Assembly: GCA_963835705.1 (NCBI GenBank)
Contig: CAWIGR010000022.1
Location: forward strand, 124,001-188,000
DNA length: 64,000 bases
Direction of reading: 5' to 3'
Source: JACVRW01 sp963835705
GTDB taxonomy: Bacteria > Actinomycetota > Thermoleophilia > Solirubrobacterales > Thermoleophilaceae
A model generated the notes under the pieces. That model was given only the letters and a program-made list of their open reading frames with translations. It did no database searches and had not been told where the DNA came from. Made by a program: the position numbers and the translations under genes. Positions within the stretch are counted from its first letter, which is position 1, and every line of letters starts with the position of its first letter. This document shows positions 34,650-45,113 of the stretch, in pieces.

Positions 34650-37319
34650 GACGTGTCCGTCTGGGCGGGCCGTGCCCGCAGCCCGCGCAGCCGCGGCCTC
34701 GGAACGCGGAACGGACCGTGCTCCTCGGCCCACATGAGCGCCGCCGGCAGCACGATCATCACCCCCAGGAGCGACACGGTCAGGTCCACCACCGTGACGA
34801 TGCCGAAGTCGCGCAGCATGCGGATGTCCGAAGCGATCAGCGCTGCGAAGCCGGCGATGGCGGTGGCCCCGGAGGCGAGCACGGCGGCGCCCGTCGAGGC
34901 GTAGGTCAGCTCGATCGCCCGCGCCGGGCCGGCGCCGGCGGCGCGCTCCTGGAGGTAGCGCGCCGAGAGCAGGACGCTGAACTCGGTTGAGATCGCGATC
35001 ACGAGCGCTCCCAGCGTGACCGACATCGGGTTCAGGTCGACCTCGAGCGAGCCCGGCAGCAGGCCGAGCAGGAACAGCACGCCGGCCGACCAGCCCGTGG
35101 CGAGCGCGATCGGGATCAGCGGCACGGCCGCCTCGCGCAGCGAGCGGCGCACGAGCAGCAGGACGAGCAGCACGCCGCCGAGCGCCGCCAGCAGGGTCAG
35201 CCCGCGGCGCCAGGGCGACGCCAGCGCGCCGTTCGCCTCCGCGGCCAGCACGGGCAGGCCCACCACGCTGGCCTCCACTCCCTCGGGCGGGTCCAGCCGC
35301 TCCTTGATCTCGTCGACCACCTCCTCCTGGCGGTCGAGCGGCATCAGCCGGATCCCGAAGGCCAGGTTGGCGGTCTTGCGGTCCCGCGTCACCACGCCCT
35401 GCGAGAAGTAGGGCGGCACCGCCTCGAGCAGCTGGCCCACGTCGGCCCGCCCGGTCCCCGAGCTGCTGAACAGGTCCGGGAGCGAGAGCGCGGGGCACAG
35501 CTCGGGCGGGTTGCGCTCCTGGGTGCAGCGCTTGCCGGGCCTGTAGCCGTGCTCGCGCAGGACGCCGGCCTGGAAGCGGGTCATCCAGCCGATCACCTTC
35601 GGGTCGGTGATGTCGTCCGCGCGCACGGTCACGTCGATCTCGCCCGAGACCCCCGTCTCCTCCTGGAGCGTGTTCACGTCGCGCAACTCCTGGAGGTCCT
35701 GGGGCACGAGCTCGCGCACGTCGGAGACCACCTCGCTCTGCGTGTCGAGCGCGAGGCCGACCACCGCCATCGCGAGGCCGATCGCGAGCACGCGGCGCGG
35801 GCGCGTGAGCGCCACCCCGAGCGAGCGCCAGGCGCGGTCGGCGACCCACTCCCGCGCCATCTCCACCTGGGCGTTCGGGGGCCTCCGCGCCTGCCGGCTC
35901 GCGCGGCGGCGCCGCCGAAGCGGGCGAGCGCCGCGAAGCCCGCGAAGAGGGCGCACAGGAGCGCCAGGCCGATGCCCACCACGAGCAGCGCGCCGAAGCC
36001 GCGCACCATGGGCACCGGCGAGAGCAGCAGGACCAGGAAGCCGACCGCGGTGGCGATCCCCGCGCTCAGGATGGTGGGCCCGCCGGCCGCGGCCGCGGCC
36101 GTGGCGGCGTCCGCTCCCTCCGCCGTGCCGTAAGCACCCGGCTCGGCCGGGTGCGCACGGACCGTGTCCCCCGCGCGGCCTCCTCGTCGAATCGGGCCTG
36201 GAACTGGATCGCGTAGTCCACCGCCAGGCCGATCAGCACCGGCAGCACGGCGATCGAAGCCATCGTGAGGTCGCCCCCGGCCAGGTACAGGGCGCCGAAC
36301 GTCATCGCCGAGGCGGCCAGCGCGAGCAGCAGCGGGAGGAGCCTCAGGCGGCTGCGGAACACCAGCGCGAGCGTGGCGGCCATCACGAGCAGGGCGGCCC
36401 CGAGCAGGACGAAGATCGAGCGCTGCACGGCGTCGGCCAGGCCCTCGCTCACCACCGGCACGCCGGTGACGATGTACTCCGCCCCGCGGCGCGGCTGGAA
36501 GACGCGCTGCTCGGTAGCGGTGCGGAACAGGTCGATCGCCCGGCGGCGCTCCGCGTCGCTCAGGTCGGGTCGCAGCCGGATCGTGATCATCGCGGCGTTG
36601 CGCGACGGGAACAGGTAGGCGAAGCGCGACTTGGGCGTGTCGGTGCTCGTCCCGAACACGAGCCGCGCGACGAACTGCGGGTCGTCGATCCGCGGGAGGC
36701 CGGTGATGCCGTAGCGGAGGCCGAGCGCGAGCGTCTGCTGGAGGAACTGGGCGCTCACGGCGTCGAAGGCCGCCTTGGCCAGGCGCTGCTGCTGGGCGGG
36801 CGGGTCGCCGCGGCGCCTCGAGAGCTTGCGTGCGGCCTCGGCGGCCTGCACCGCCTGGCGCTGGTTCGCCTGCTGCCGGCGGGCGTACTCCCCGACGATC
36901 TCGTTGACCGAGGTGTTGATGAACGTGCCGGGCCCGAACACGACCTTGGCCGGCTTCAGCTCGGCGATCTCGCGGCACACGGGCGGCAGGTTGCCGAGCC
37001 CCCGCTTGGTGTCGGGGACGTTGCCGGACAGGCAGCCCTCGAGGCTCAGCACCCGGCCGAGGTCGTCCGTCAGCACCGTCTTTGCGAGGTCGCCGCGCAC
37101 GAGCACCAGCACGGCCTCGTCGCCGAAGTCGCGCTTGAAGCGCTCGGTGGCCTGGAAGCTGTCCGAGCCGCGGTCCACGAGCGTCTCGGTGGCCGCGCTC
37201 GGCTCGAGCCGAAGCGCCAGCGCGGCACCCCCCAGCGCCAGCAGCGCGGTGATCGTGAGCACGAGAAGCGGGCGGCGCGTGACAACGCCCACGATCCGTG
37301 CGAAGGCGTTCCTCCTCAC
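34646..37319 (-). CDS. MMPL/RND-family exporter (two frame disruptions)
   Basis: A large membrane protein of roughly 890 residues with two RND repeats, each a helix, a large extracytoplasmic loop and a block of five helices. Conserved segments are VLPVLIGLAVDYAIQFQARFDE in the first block and MSVTLGALVIAISTEFSVLLSARYLQE in the second. MMPL proteins export lipids or hydrophobic compounds. The frame changes twice: once near 36130-36180, coinciding with a hairpin repeat, and once near 35885. Both shifts are of the missing-base (or plus two) type, unlike the extra-base shifts of the pca region. The GTGA overlap with the next gene marks an operon. Confidence 0.78.
36132..36156 (-). repeat. Hairpin repeat family 2, copy 2
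   Basis: AAGCACCCGGCTCGGCCGGGTGCGC: an 8-bp stem around a CTCGG loop, identical to the copy at 56373-56397. It sits inside the MMPL gene where the frame is lost, and the protein has about 15 residues more here than MMPL relatives usually have (from memory). An insertion of the repeat is therefore likely. Confidence 0.7.
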
Positions 37320-37405
37320 CGGGGTCAGCTTATAAGGGGCCGAGGGCCGAAATACGCAGCAAATGCCCGATGTAAGGGGCGGGCCTTAGCTCCATCCTCC
37401 ATGTC

Positions 37406-37843
37406 ATGGAGACGGGCAACCTCATGATCGATGCACAGACGGCGTTCTCGCGGGAGCAGCGCCGCCGGCGACGGGAGCGTGCGATTCGCTGGCTGACGCG
37501 GCGCCCGGGCGCCTGCCTGGCGTCCCTCGACGAGGCGCTCCACGCCGGAGCGCCCGCCTCGCGGCGCACCACCGGCCTGCACGCGATCCCGCTCGACTCG
37601 ATCGTCGGCACGGCGGAGAGCGCGAAGACGCGGGCGTTCGACCGCCGCTTCCGTCCGGGCTCCTCGAGCCGCGGGCGCTGGGAGCGGCTGTGGGTGGCGG
37701 GGCGCCGCGGCGCGGCGCTGCCGCCGATCTCGGTCTACCGGCTGGGCGAGCAGCACTTCGTGCGGGACGGGCACCACCGCGTCTCGGTAGCGCTCTCCCT
37801 GGGGATGGCTGCGATCGATGCCGAAGTGACCGAGCTTCGCTAG
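37406..37843 (+). CDS. ParB-like small protein with DGHHR motif
   Basis: A 145-residue basic protein; the C-terminal part (LPPISVYRLGEQHFVRDGHHRVSVALSLG) matches the ParB N-terminal/sulfiredoxin-like fold, where this motif binds nucleotide. It lacks the helix-turn-helix and dimer domains of true ParB. An in-frame ATG at 37424 is an alternative start. It separates the mce operon from the MMPL operon, and its stop codon shares the palindrome CTAG with the convergent last mce gene. Confidence 0.65.
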   Translation: METGNLMIDAQTAFSREQRRRRRERAIRWLTRRPGACLASLDEALHAGAPASRRTTGLHAIPLDSIVGTAESAKTRAFDRRFRPGSSSRGRWERLWVAGRRGAALPPISVYRLGEQHFVRDGHHRVSVALSLGMAAIDAEVTELR

Positions 37844-39339
37844 GGCAGCGGCTGCAGCGCCGGGTAGGCCCCGGACGCGCCCACCAGCCGGCCGAGCGGC
37901 GCCTGCGGGTCGCAGGGCGGCGCGGCGCCGCGGTTCTCCGGGCCTCCCCAGGTGAAGTAGCTGATGGCCGCGATCAGGTCGGCGGGCAGCCACGGGTCGC
38001 TCGGGGCCGGCTCGTTCGGCACCGCTCTCGTGGTGCACAGGTGGGTGCCGAACACCTCGAGGTGCCCCTCCGTGCGCAGCTTGTCGTAGCCGCCCGGCGC
38101 GATGTACGGGTTCGACCGGTTGGTGGCCAGCCGCCCGGAATAGCCGGCCATGTTCTCCGGGTTGGTCGGGTTCTGCGTCCGCAGGTAGTGGACCTGGTCC
38201 GACACGGACTGGCCCGGGCCGGTGGCCTGCGTGACCGCGGAGTCGTTGGCGAAGAAGCCCGCGATCTCGCGGCGGTAGAGGCCGAGATAGTCCACGATCG
38301 GCGTGAGCTGGCGCAGGAACGGGTCGAGGCGCGCGAGCAGCGGCCGCGTGTTGTCGAGCACCTGCTCGGTGGCGGGCAGCCCGCGGCGCGAGACCCGCAC
38401 CAGCGGGTCGAGGTCGCGGAAGAGGCCGCGCAGGTCCGGCGCCAGCGCAGCGAGGTCCACAAGGGTCGGCGACAGCTCGCGCGCGGCCGGCCGCAGCTGA
38501 TCGATCAGGGGGTCGGTGTCCCGGGCGAAGCGCGTGATGCGCTCGGTGGTCACGCGGCTCTCGCGCAGGAACGTCGGGAGCACGCGGAAGGTGTCGGCCA
38601 GCTCGGCGTCGCGGCGCGCGGTGACGGCCCAGAACCGGTTGGATTGCACGATCAGGTCGCGCAGCTGGCCCTCGCGCTCCGTCAGCGCGCCGAACACCTC
38701 GCCCACGCCGCGCACCAGCCGGCGGGTGTCGGCGCTCTGGCTGTTCAGCACGTCGAGCACGTCGCCGGTCTCCTCGGCGAACGGCGTGAGCAGCGCGAGC
38801 GAGTCGTTGATCTCCTGGGCGCCCTCGTTCACCGCGCGCCCCTGCTGGTCGAGCCAGATCGAGAACCGCGCGCGGGTGCGCGGGTCGAACGTGCGCAGGA
38901 TCTCGTCGAGCTCGACGGTCTCGGACACCTGCCCCTGCGCCAGCGCGCCTCCGTCGCCCACGGCGGGCCCCCCGGGCGAGCCCGGCGTGAGCTCGACGTA
39001 GGTCTCGCCCAGCAGGGTCTTCTGGCGCAGGATCGCCCGCGTGTCCCTCGGGATCGGGGCGTAGCGGGAGTCGAGCTCCAGCTCGGTGGCCGTGAGCCCG
39101 GTCTCCTCGTTGGGCTCCACCTGCCTGACGCTGCCCACCTTGACACCGGAGATGCGGACCTCGGCCTCCTTCGACAGCTGCGTGGCCTCCGGGAACGACA
39201 CGTTCACGCGGTAGCCCTCCGGCCGCAGCGGCACCGAGCCGCCGAACGAAAGCCACAGGAACAGGAGGATCCCGAAGCAGGAGAGCCCGAAGGCGACCAT
39301 GGTCAGGATCCGGCCGACGCTTGGTGCCTGCTTGATCAC
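37840..39339 (-). CDS. Mce family protein, sixth in operon (MceF position)
   Basis: A 499-residue protein: one N-terminal helix (ILTMVAFGLSCFGILLFLWLSF), an MCE/MlaD domain (about residues 40-120, with VSFPEATQLSKEAEVRISGVKVGSV) and a long helical region that in Mce proteins forms a hydrophobic tunnel. Anchored in the membrane and reaching outward, it is part of a lipid or sterol importer. The ATG overlaps the previous gene (ATGA). The C-terminus is extended and proline-rich. Confidence 0.85.
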   Translation of the reverse strand: MIKQAPSVGRILTMVAFGLSCFGILLFLWLSFGGSVPLRPEGYRVNVSFPEATQLSKEAEVRISGVKVGSVRQVEPNEETGLTATELELDSRYAPIPRDTRAILRQKTLLGETYVELTPGSPGGPAVGDGGALAQGQVSETVELDEILRTFDPRTRARFSIWLDQQGRAVNEGAQEINDSLALLTPFAEETGDVLDVLNSQSADTRRLVRGVGEVFGALTEREGQLRDLIVQSNRFWAVTARRDAELADTFRVLPTFLRESRVTTERITRFARDTDPLIDQLRPAARELSPTLVDLAALAPDLRGLFRDLDPLVRVSRRGLPATEQVLDNTRPLLARLDPFLRQLTPIVDYLGLYRREIAGFFANDSAVTQATGPGQSVSDQVHYLRTQNPTNPENMAGYSGRLATNRSNPYIAPGGYDKLRTEGHLEVFGTHLCTTRAVPNEPAPSDPWLPADLIAAISYFTWGGPENRGAAPPCDPQAPLGRLVGASGAYPALQPLP

Positions 39340-40775
39340 GGCAGGAGCCCCTCGAGCCCCGGGATCCCCTCGAGCCCCGGGATCGCCGGCCCGCCGACCG
39401 GCGGCGGCTCGGCGTCCTGGATCGTGCCGGGCTGGTTGTTCGGGCAGAGCCGCGTCTCGTCCGGGAAGTTCGCCAGCCGGGCGAGCATGCCGAGCTGGGC
39501 GTTGCCCAGCACGATCGAGCGCAGCAGGTCGTAGTCGTTGCAGGTGAGCAGTACGACGCCCCGGATCATCGGGCCGTGCGCGTCCTGCGGGGTCGACAAG
39601 AGCGCGCCCGCGTGTGCCGCCCAGCCGCTCCAGAACAGGAAGGAGTCACCGCGCCCGGGCGGGTCGTAGGCGAGCGTGTTGAAGAAGGCGTTCAGCACCT
39701 TGAAGCTGCGCGTGAGACGCGGCGAGACGGGCGCCAGGTCCTCCGTCGCCGCCCGCAGGTCGCGCACGGTCGGCTGCACGTCGCGGGCGAATGGCCGGAT
39801 CTGGTCGCGGATGATCGGCGTGGTCTCGCGCAGGAACGGGCGCTGGAGGCGCAGCGACGGCGCCAGCTCGCGCGCGAACGGGCGCAGCCCCTCGAGCGCG
39901 GGGCCGAGCTCGGCGGCCAGCGCGTCCACGTCGCGCAACGTCGTGGTGGTCTGCGACAGGGCGCCCGGGAACAGCTGGAGCGCCTCGCGCAGGGCGGCCT
40001 CCTCGTCGGCGAAGGCCGAGAAGTTGGCGTTGGCGGAGTCGACCAGCTCGGCCAGCTGCTCGTCCCTCGTCGCCAGCTCGGTCGAGATCTGCTGGAACGA
40101 GTGGATGGCCCGCTCGATGTTGCGCCGCCGCTTGGCGAGCGCCTGCGTCAGCCGCTTGCCGTCGCGGGCGATGGGCTCGAAGCGCTTGAAGGTCTCGCGC
40201 AGATCGGCGGGGGCGCCTTGCCCGTCCTCGCCGGCGGAGTCCTCTCGAAGGGCGGTGCCGGCATCGTTCAGGAGGATGCGCAGGTAGTCGCGCGTGTCGG
40301 CGTCGAGCGCCGACAGCACCTCGTCCGCGTTCACGTCGGGCAGCGTGTTGGCCACGCGCACCCGGCCGCCCTCCTCGATCTCCCCGGCCTGGGGCGTGCC
40401 GGGGTCGAGCGCCAGGATCATGTCCTTCAGGCCGGTCTTGGGCCGCAGCAGGATCGTTGCGTCGCGGTAGATCGGCTCGTAGTCGTTCTTGATCTGCATG
40501 TTCACGACCGCCCGGCCGTCCTCCAGCCGGACCTCGCCGACCTCGCCCACCTTCACGCCGGCCACGTTCACCGTCTGGCCCTGGCCCGGCACCACGGCCT
40601 GGGCCGTGGCCAGCTCGGCCTCGACCTCGTAGAAGTCGGTGCCGATCACCGGCACCCAGGCCGGCAGGTAGAAGCGCTGGTTGGACAGGATGTATCCCGC
40701 GATCGCCATCGAGCCCACGAACAGGCAGATCAGCGCCACGAAAACGCCGGCATGCTCCTTGATCTGGCGCCTCAC
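39336..40775 (-). CDS. Mce family protein, fifth in operon
   Basis: A 479-residue protein with an N-terminal helix (FVALICLFVGSMAIAGYIL), an MCE domain (VNVAGVKVGEVGEVRLEDGRAVVNM) and a helical tail. In mycobacteria the fifth position is a lipoprotein, but no lipobox is visible here. It is coupled to both neighbours by 4-base overlaps. Confidence 0.85.
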   Translation of the reverse strand: MRRQIKEHAGVFVALICLFVGSMAIAGYILSNQRFYLPAWVPVIGTDFYEVEAELATAQAVVPGQGQTVNVAGVKVGEVGEVRLEDGRAVVNMQIKNDYEPIYRDATILLRPKTGLKDMILALDPGTPQAGEIEEGGRVRVANTLPDVNADEVLSALDADTRDYLRILLNDAGTALREDSAGEDGQGAPADLRETFKRFEPIARDGKRLTQALAKRRRNIERAIHSFQQISTELATRDEQLAELVDSANANFSAFADEEAALREALQLFPGALSQTTTTLRDVDALAAELGPALEGLRPFARELAPSLRLQRPFLRETTPIIRDQIRPFARDVQPTVRDLRAATEDLAPVSPRLTRSFKVLNAFFNTLAYDPPGRGDSFLFWSGWAAHAGALLSTPQDAHGPMIRGVVLLTCNDYDLLRSIVLGNAQLGMLARLANFPDETRLCPNNQPGTIQDAEPPPVGGPAIPGLEGIPGLEGLLP

Positions 40776-42214
40776 GGTCCCGGTCCGATCTCGGCGGAGT
40801 TCAGGTCAGGCGGCCCCTGGCGGTGGCAGGGCGCGTCGGGCCGGTACGGCGGCTTGGGGCCGCGCGCGGGGCGGGTGCCGAGCGGCGGCGCGGTGGCGTT
40901 GCCGAAGCGGCGCCCCAGGCTGCCCACGGAGCCGGTCTGGATCTCGTAGGCGCCGCCGCCGGGCTGGAAGCGCGTGTACACGCCGTTGCCGGTGAAGTTC
41001 TGCCCCGCCCCCACCAGGCCGACCAGCGTCTGCAGGAACTCCTGGTAGTTCTTCACGCCGGTCGTGAGCGGGCCGTCCTGGATCACGGTCTCGCCGCTCG
41101 GCAGCACGGTCTGGTGCTGACAGCGGTTGAACAGGTCGAAGACCGGCAGCAGCTCGACCTGCCCGTCGACGAACTGCGCGAAGTCGTCCACCGCGGGCTG
41201 CAGGTCGTCCACGAGCCCCTGCAGCTCGCTCGGGCCCAGCAGCGCGTACGTCTGGCGCACCCACGGGAAGCCCGCCTCGATCGTGGCGGGCGTCTCGCGG
41301 ACGCCGGGGATCATCTCGAGCGCCCAGGCGCGGGTGGAGGGGAACGCCCGGTTGAGGTTGTCGAGCGCGGGCCGCGCCGCCTCCAGCACCTCGGGCAGCT
41401 CGCGCACCGTCTCGCCCAGGTTGACCTGCTCGGCCGCCAGCGCCGTGGTGGTCACGTTCCAGTTCGTGAGCAGGTCCTTGAGCTGGCCCTCGCGGCTCGA
41501 GAGGGCCTCCATGATCCGCTGCTGGCCGCCGATCAGCCTGGACAGGTCGTGCAGCTCGGCGCCGAGCGTGGCCTCGTTCACGATCGCGGCGCCGCGCAGG
41601 GCGTCGGCCGAGTAGTCGAGCGAGTCGTTCAGCGCCTCCGCGCCGGTCTCGCCCTGGGTGTCGGGGTCCTGGTCGTCGTCCTCGCCCGGCTCGGGCTCGC
41701 CGTTCAGCGCCTCGCCGTACCCCACGAGCAGGTCCTGGAGGTCCTGGCGCGTGTCGGCCTGGAGCGTCCCGAGCACCTGGTCGATCTGCACCGGCGCGGA
41801 GGTCTGAGAGGCGGGCACGGTGTCCCCGTCGCCGAGCCGGCCGGCCGACGGCGTGCCGGGCTTGACGTCGAGGAAGAGGTTGCCCTCGAGGAAGATCCGC
41901 TCGCGGGCCACCACCTGCGCGTCCTCGTGGAGCGGCAGGGCCTGCTCGTCGAGCTTCATCGTCACCTTCACGCCCGCCGAGTCGCCGCCCACGGACTCGA
42001 CCTTCGACACCTTGCCCACGTCCACGCCGGCGATCCGGACCGCCGTGCCCTGCGCGATCGGCGGCGCGTTCTCGAACACCGCGTTCAGCTCGTAGGGGCG
42101 CGTGAACGGGATGTCCTTGGTGAAGCCCAGGTATGCGCCCACCACGATCACGACCAGGGCGATCAGCCCCGCCTGATAGGCCGTGAACCGGCCGCGGTGG
42201 CCGCCGCGCCTCAC
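40772..42214 (-). CDS. Mce family protein, fourth in operon
   Basis: A 480-residue protein. The GTG at 42214 overlaps the preceding stop (GTGA) and places the N-terminal helix (YQAGLIALVVIVVGAYLGF) correctly. The MCE domain includes VRIAGVDVGKVSKV; the tail carries an acidic insert (GEPEPGEDDDQDPD) and a helical region. A component of the lipid-uptake needle. Confidence 0.85.
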   Translation of the reverse strand: MRRGGHRGRFTAYQAGLIALVVIVVGAYLGFTKDIPFTRPYELNAVFENAPPIAQGTAVRIAGVDVGKVSKVESVGGDSAGVKVTMKLDEQALPLHEDAQVVARERIFLEGNLFLDVKPGTPSAGRLGDGDTVPASQTSAPVQIDQVLGTLQADTRQDLQDLLVGYGEALNGEPEPGEDDDQDPDTQGETGAEALNDSLDYSADALRGAAIVNEATLGAELHDLSRLIGGQQRIMEALSSREGQLKDLLTNWNVTTTALAAEQVNLGETVRELPEVLEAARPALDNLNRAFPSTRAWALEMIPGVRETPATIEAGFPWVRQTYALLGPSELQGLVDDLQPAVDDFAQFVDGQVELLPVFDLFNRCQHQTVLPSGETVIQDGPLTTGVKNYQEFLQTLVGLVGAGQNFTGNGVYTRFQPGGGAYEIQTGSVGSLGRRFGNATAPPLGTRPARGPKPPYRPDAPCHRQGPPDLNSAEIGPGP

Positions 42215-43644
42215 GGCGTCACCCCCGCGCTGGCGCTCGCCCGCGGCTGGTCCTGGGTCACCGTGCCCTGGCTCCCGGGCACGTTTCCGATCACCGTGTC
42301 GCCGAGCAGGTAGCGCTCGTTGCCCGCCTCGCACTCCTGCGTCTGGCCCGGCGCCGCCGTGTTCGGGTACGGGTTGGTGTGGAGGTGGTTCTCGGGCGCG
42401 GGGCCGTCGGCCGGCGCCGACGCGGGGCTGCCCTCGTTGTTGCGGCCCTCCGGCGTGGGGATGATCACGAAGCGCTGCCACGTGCCGTTGGCGTCGCCGT
42501 CCGACAGCACGCTTGCCGCGTTGCGGAAGAACAGCGTCGCGTAGTTGCAGGTGGTCTGGAGCGGGGTGAGGAAGCCCAGCGTGGGCCGCAGCGAGGAGGA
42601 CAGCCTGGTGAGCTGGTCGATCCCCAGGCGCACCTGCTGGTCCTCGGAGAACTCGGCCAGCGCGTCGAACACGTCCGCCAGGTCGCGGTTCATCGGCGGC
42701 GTCTTCGGAAGCACCTCGGTGCCCGCCTCGAACGCGTCCGCCAGGAGCGGCGCCGAGGCCGGGAGCGTGGCCACGCCCGGCCGCAGCTCGCGGAAGAAGG
42801 CCGCGTTGTTGCGCAGGAAGGGACGCTGGACCGGGAACTCCCGGATCGCGACCTCCTCGCTCCGCGCGCCCTCCGTGATCGTCTCCTGCAGGTACGGGCG
42901 GGCGATCGAGGACAGCGCCGTGAACGTCACGTCCAGGTTCACGAACAGCTCGGCCTGCTGCTCGGCGACCGGCGCCGCCTCACCGGCGGCGTCCGCCAGC
43001 TCCACGAAGAAGCGGTCGAGGCCCGTCTCCGGGTCGGCCAGGTTGGCGGCCACGGGCTCGAGGTCCTCCAGCAGCGGCCGTAGCGCGAAGATCGCCGTGT
43101 TCAGGTCCGTGCCGCGTCCGGCCAGGCCGCCGCCGTAGCCGTTGAGCGAGCTGCGGGAGCCGACGCGCGCCTTGGCGTCGAACATGTTGAAGAAGTCGTC
43201 GAACTCGACCACCTCGGGGCGGGCACGCTCGATCGGGACCGTGGCCCCCGACTCGAGCCCCTCCTCGGAGCGGCCCGGCCTGAGCTCCACGTACTTGAGC
43301 CCGAGCGCCGAGCGCGGGCGCACGAGCAGCTCGGTGTCGTTCGGCAGCGGCTCGATCTCCTTGTCGAGCTTCATCGTGACCTGGGCGTAGGTGCTGCCGT
43401 CGTCGCGCTGCTTCGCCTCGATCGTGGAGACCTGGCCCACGCGCGCGCCGCCGATGCGCACCTCGAATCCCCTGACGAGCTGGGCCGCGTTCGGCAGGTT
43501 CGCCTTCAGGTCGTAGGTGGGCACGAACGGCAGGCCGGTGTTCGCGTTGTAGGACAGGAAGACGGCGACGATCGCGACCAGGACCGTGACCGCGCCCACC
43601 AGCACCGGGCTGGCGGTCAGCGCACCTGTGCCGCGGCGCGTCAC
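42211..43644 (-). CDS. Mce family protein, third in operon
   Basis: A 477-residue protein with an N-terminal helix (VLVGAVTVLVAIVAVFLSYNA), an MCE domain with FEVRIGGARVGQVSTIEA, and a long helical C-terminal half with a proline-rich end. The start is GTG at 43644 in a GTGA overlap. Same complex as its neighbours. Confidence 0.85.
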   Translation of the reverse strand: MTRRGTGALTASPVLVGAVTVLVAIVAVFLSYNANTGLPFVPTYDLKANLPNAAQLVRGFEVRIGGARVGQVSTIEAKQRDDGSTYAQVTMKLDKEIEPLPNDTELLVRPRSALGLKYVELRPGRSEEGLESGATVPIERARPEVVEFDDFFNMFDAKARVGSRSSLNGYGGGLAGRGTDLNTAIFALRPLLEDLEPVAANLADPETGLDRFFVELADAAGEAAPVAEQQAELFVNLDVTFTALSSIARPYLQETITEGARSEEVAIREFPVQRPFLRNNAAFFRELRPGVATLPASAPLLADAFEAGTEVLPKTPPMNRDLADVFDALAEFSEDQQVRLGIDQLTRLSSSLRPTLGFLTPLQTTCNYATLFFRNAASVLSDGDANGTWQRFVIIPTPEGRNNEGSPASAPADGPAPENHLHTNPYPNTAAPGQTQECEAGNERYLLGDTVIGNVPGSQGTVTQDQPRASASAGVTP

Positions 43645-45113
43645 TCCTCGCCTCCGAGCAGGTAGTCGAGCACCGGCTCCGCTCCGCCGAGCGCGGGGGA
43701 CTGGCCCTCGGCCCGCTCGCGCAGGCGCGCGATCCCCTCGTCGCGCTCGCGGGTCTGGCTCGGGTCGGCCTGGCCGCCCAGCAGGCCGCCCAGCAGAGTG
43801 CCCTGCGCGGGCACGTTGCCGCCACTGGCCGAGCGCTCGTCGAACTTGGCATTCCGGGCTCCCAGCGAGACGGACGCGGGGCCGGTGAAGGGGTCGTAGA
43901 AGTTGGAGTTGCAGCCGCCGGCGGGCTCGGTGAAGTAGCTCGAGCAGGTGTTCGTGACCAGGCCGGCGCGCAGGTAGTGCCCGACCGCGTCGAAGCCGTT
44001 CGTGTTGAGGGCGAGGTAGTAGAGGAAGTCGTTGATGCGCTCGATGCCCTCGGTCTGCTGGAGGCTGGCCGTGAGCTCGTCGAGGCTCTTCGTGGCCGGC
44101 GCCGCCTCACGCCCCAGCCGGCCCAGGTCGCGGATCAGCGGCCGCGCGCGGATCAGCGCCGGGCGGCCCCGCTCGAGGGCCTCGCCCAGGCTCGGGAAGC
44201 TCTCCCGGCCGGCCTCGGACACCGTCCCGAGGCTGCGGATCAGGCGGTCCATGTTCGGCGCGGCCGCCCTCAGGTCGGCCAGCAGCGGCGTACCCTGGTC
44301 GGCCAGCCCCTCCAGGTCCGCCATCAGCGGGCGGAGCTCGCGCAGGAAGGCGGGCAGCCGGTTGATGCCGCGGCGGATGTCGGGACTGCGCTCCGCCGAC
44401 GCCTGGCCCGTCTCGTTGGCCTCGACGATCCAGTGCGAGAGCCTGTCCCGCTCCCGGGCCAGCGGGCCGAGCGCCTGCTCGGAGTCGCGCGCCAGGCGCG
44501 CGAGCACGCGGTTCTGATCGGCGAGGATGGCCAACACGCGGTTGGTCTCGCGCAGCGCCGGGTTGGCGCGATGGATCACCTCGTTGAGGTCCTCGCCGCG
44601 GCCGGCCAGGCCGGTGCCGAGCTCGCTCAGCAGGATCCTGAAGCGCTCCCGGTAGGGCAGGCGCATGATGTTGTTGATCAGGTCGAGGTCCACCGGCGAG
44701 CTCGTTCTCTCCACCGGCAGCAGCCGCTCGCCCTCGCCGGGGCCGTCCTCGATCGTCGCGAGCGGCTCGGCCCCCGCGGAGCCGGGCTCGCACTCCACGA
44801 ACTTCTCGCCGATCAGCGACTGCGGCCGGATCGTGCAGCTCGCGTCCGTCTTCCAGGGGGTGAAGTCCTCGTTGTCGATCCGCAGCGTGAGCGCGGCCTG
44901 CTGGTCCTCGGTCACGTCGAGCGAGTCGATCGCGCCCACCGGCACGCCGGCCACCTTCACGTCCTCGCCCTCCACCAGGTTGGAGGCGTTGTCGAAGATC
45001 GCCCGCACGTAGTAGTGGTCGCGCGTGTCGTCGTCGGTGGACTCGCGCACGATCCCGATCACGACCCACGGCGCGATGGCCACGAACAGGCAGATGTAGA
45101 CGAGTCGCCTCAC
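43641..45113 (-). CDS. Mce family protein, second in operon
   Basis: A 490-residue protein; the GTG at 45113 sits in a GTGA overlap. The N-terminal helix (LVYICLFVAIAPWVVIGIV) leads into an MCE domain (VKVAGVPVGAIDSLDV) and a helical tail that ends in a glycine-rich stretch (GGLLGGQAD). It has a cysteine-containing segment (TNTCSSYFTEPAGGCNS) that may form a disulfide outside the cell. Confidence 0.85.
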   Translation of the reverse strand: MRRLVYICLFVAIAPWVVIGIVRESTDDDTRDHYYVRAIFDNASNLVEGEDVKVAGVPVGAIDSLDVTEDQQAALTLRIDNEDFTPWKTDASCTIRPQSLIGEKFVECEPGSAGAEPLATIEDGPGEGERLLPVERTSSPVDLDLINNIMRLPYRERFRILLSELGTGLAGRGEDLNEVIHRANPALRETNRVLAILADQNRVLARLARDSEQALGPLARERDRLSHWIVEANETGQASAERSPDIRRGINRLPAFLRELRPLMADLEGLADQGTPLLADLRAAAPNMDRLIRSLGTVSEAGRESFPSLGEALERGRPALIRARPLIRDLGRLGREAAPATKSLDELTASLQQTEGIERINDFLYYLALNTNGFDAVGHYLRAGLVTNTCSSYFTEPAGGCNSNFYDPFTGPASVSLGARNAKFDERSASGGNVPAQGTLLGGLLGGQADPSQTRERDEGIARLRERAEGQSPALGGAEPVLDYLLGGEE

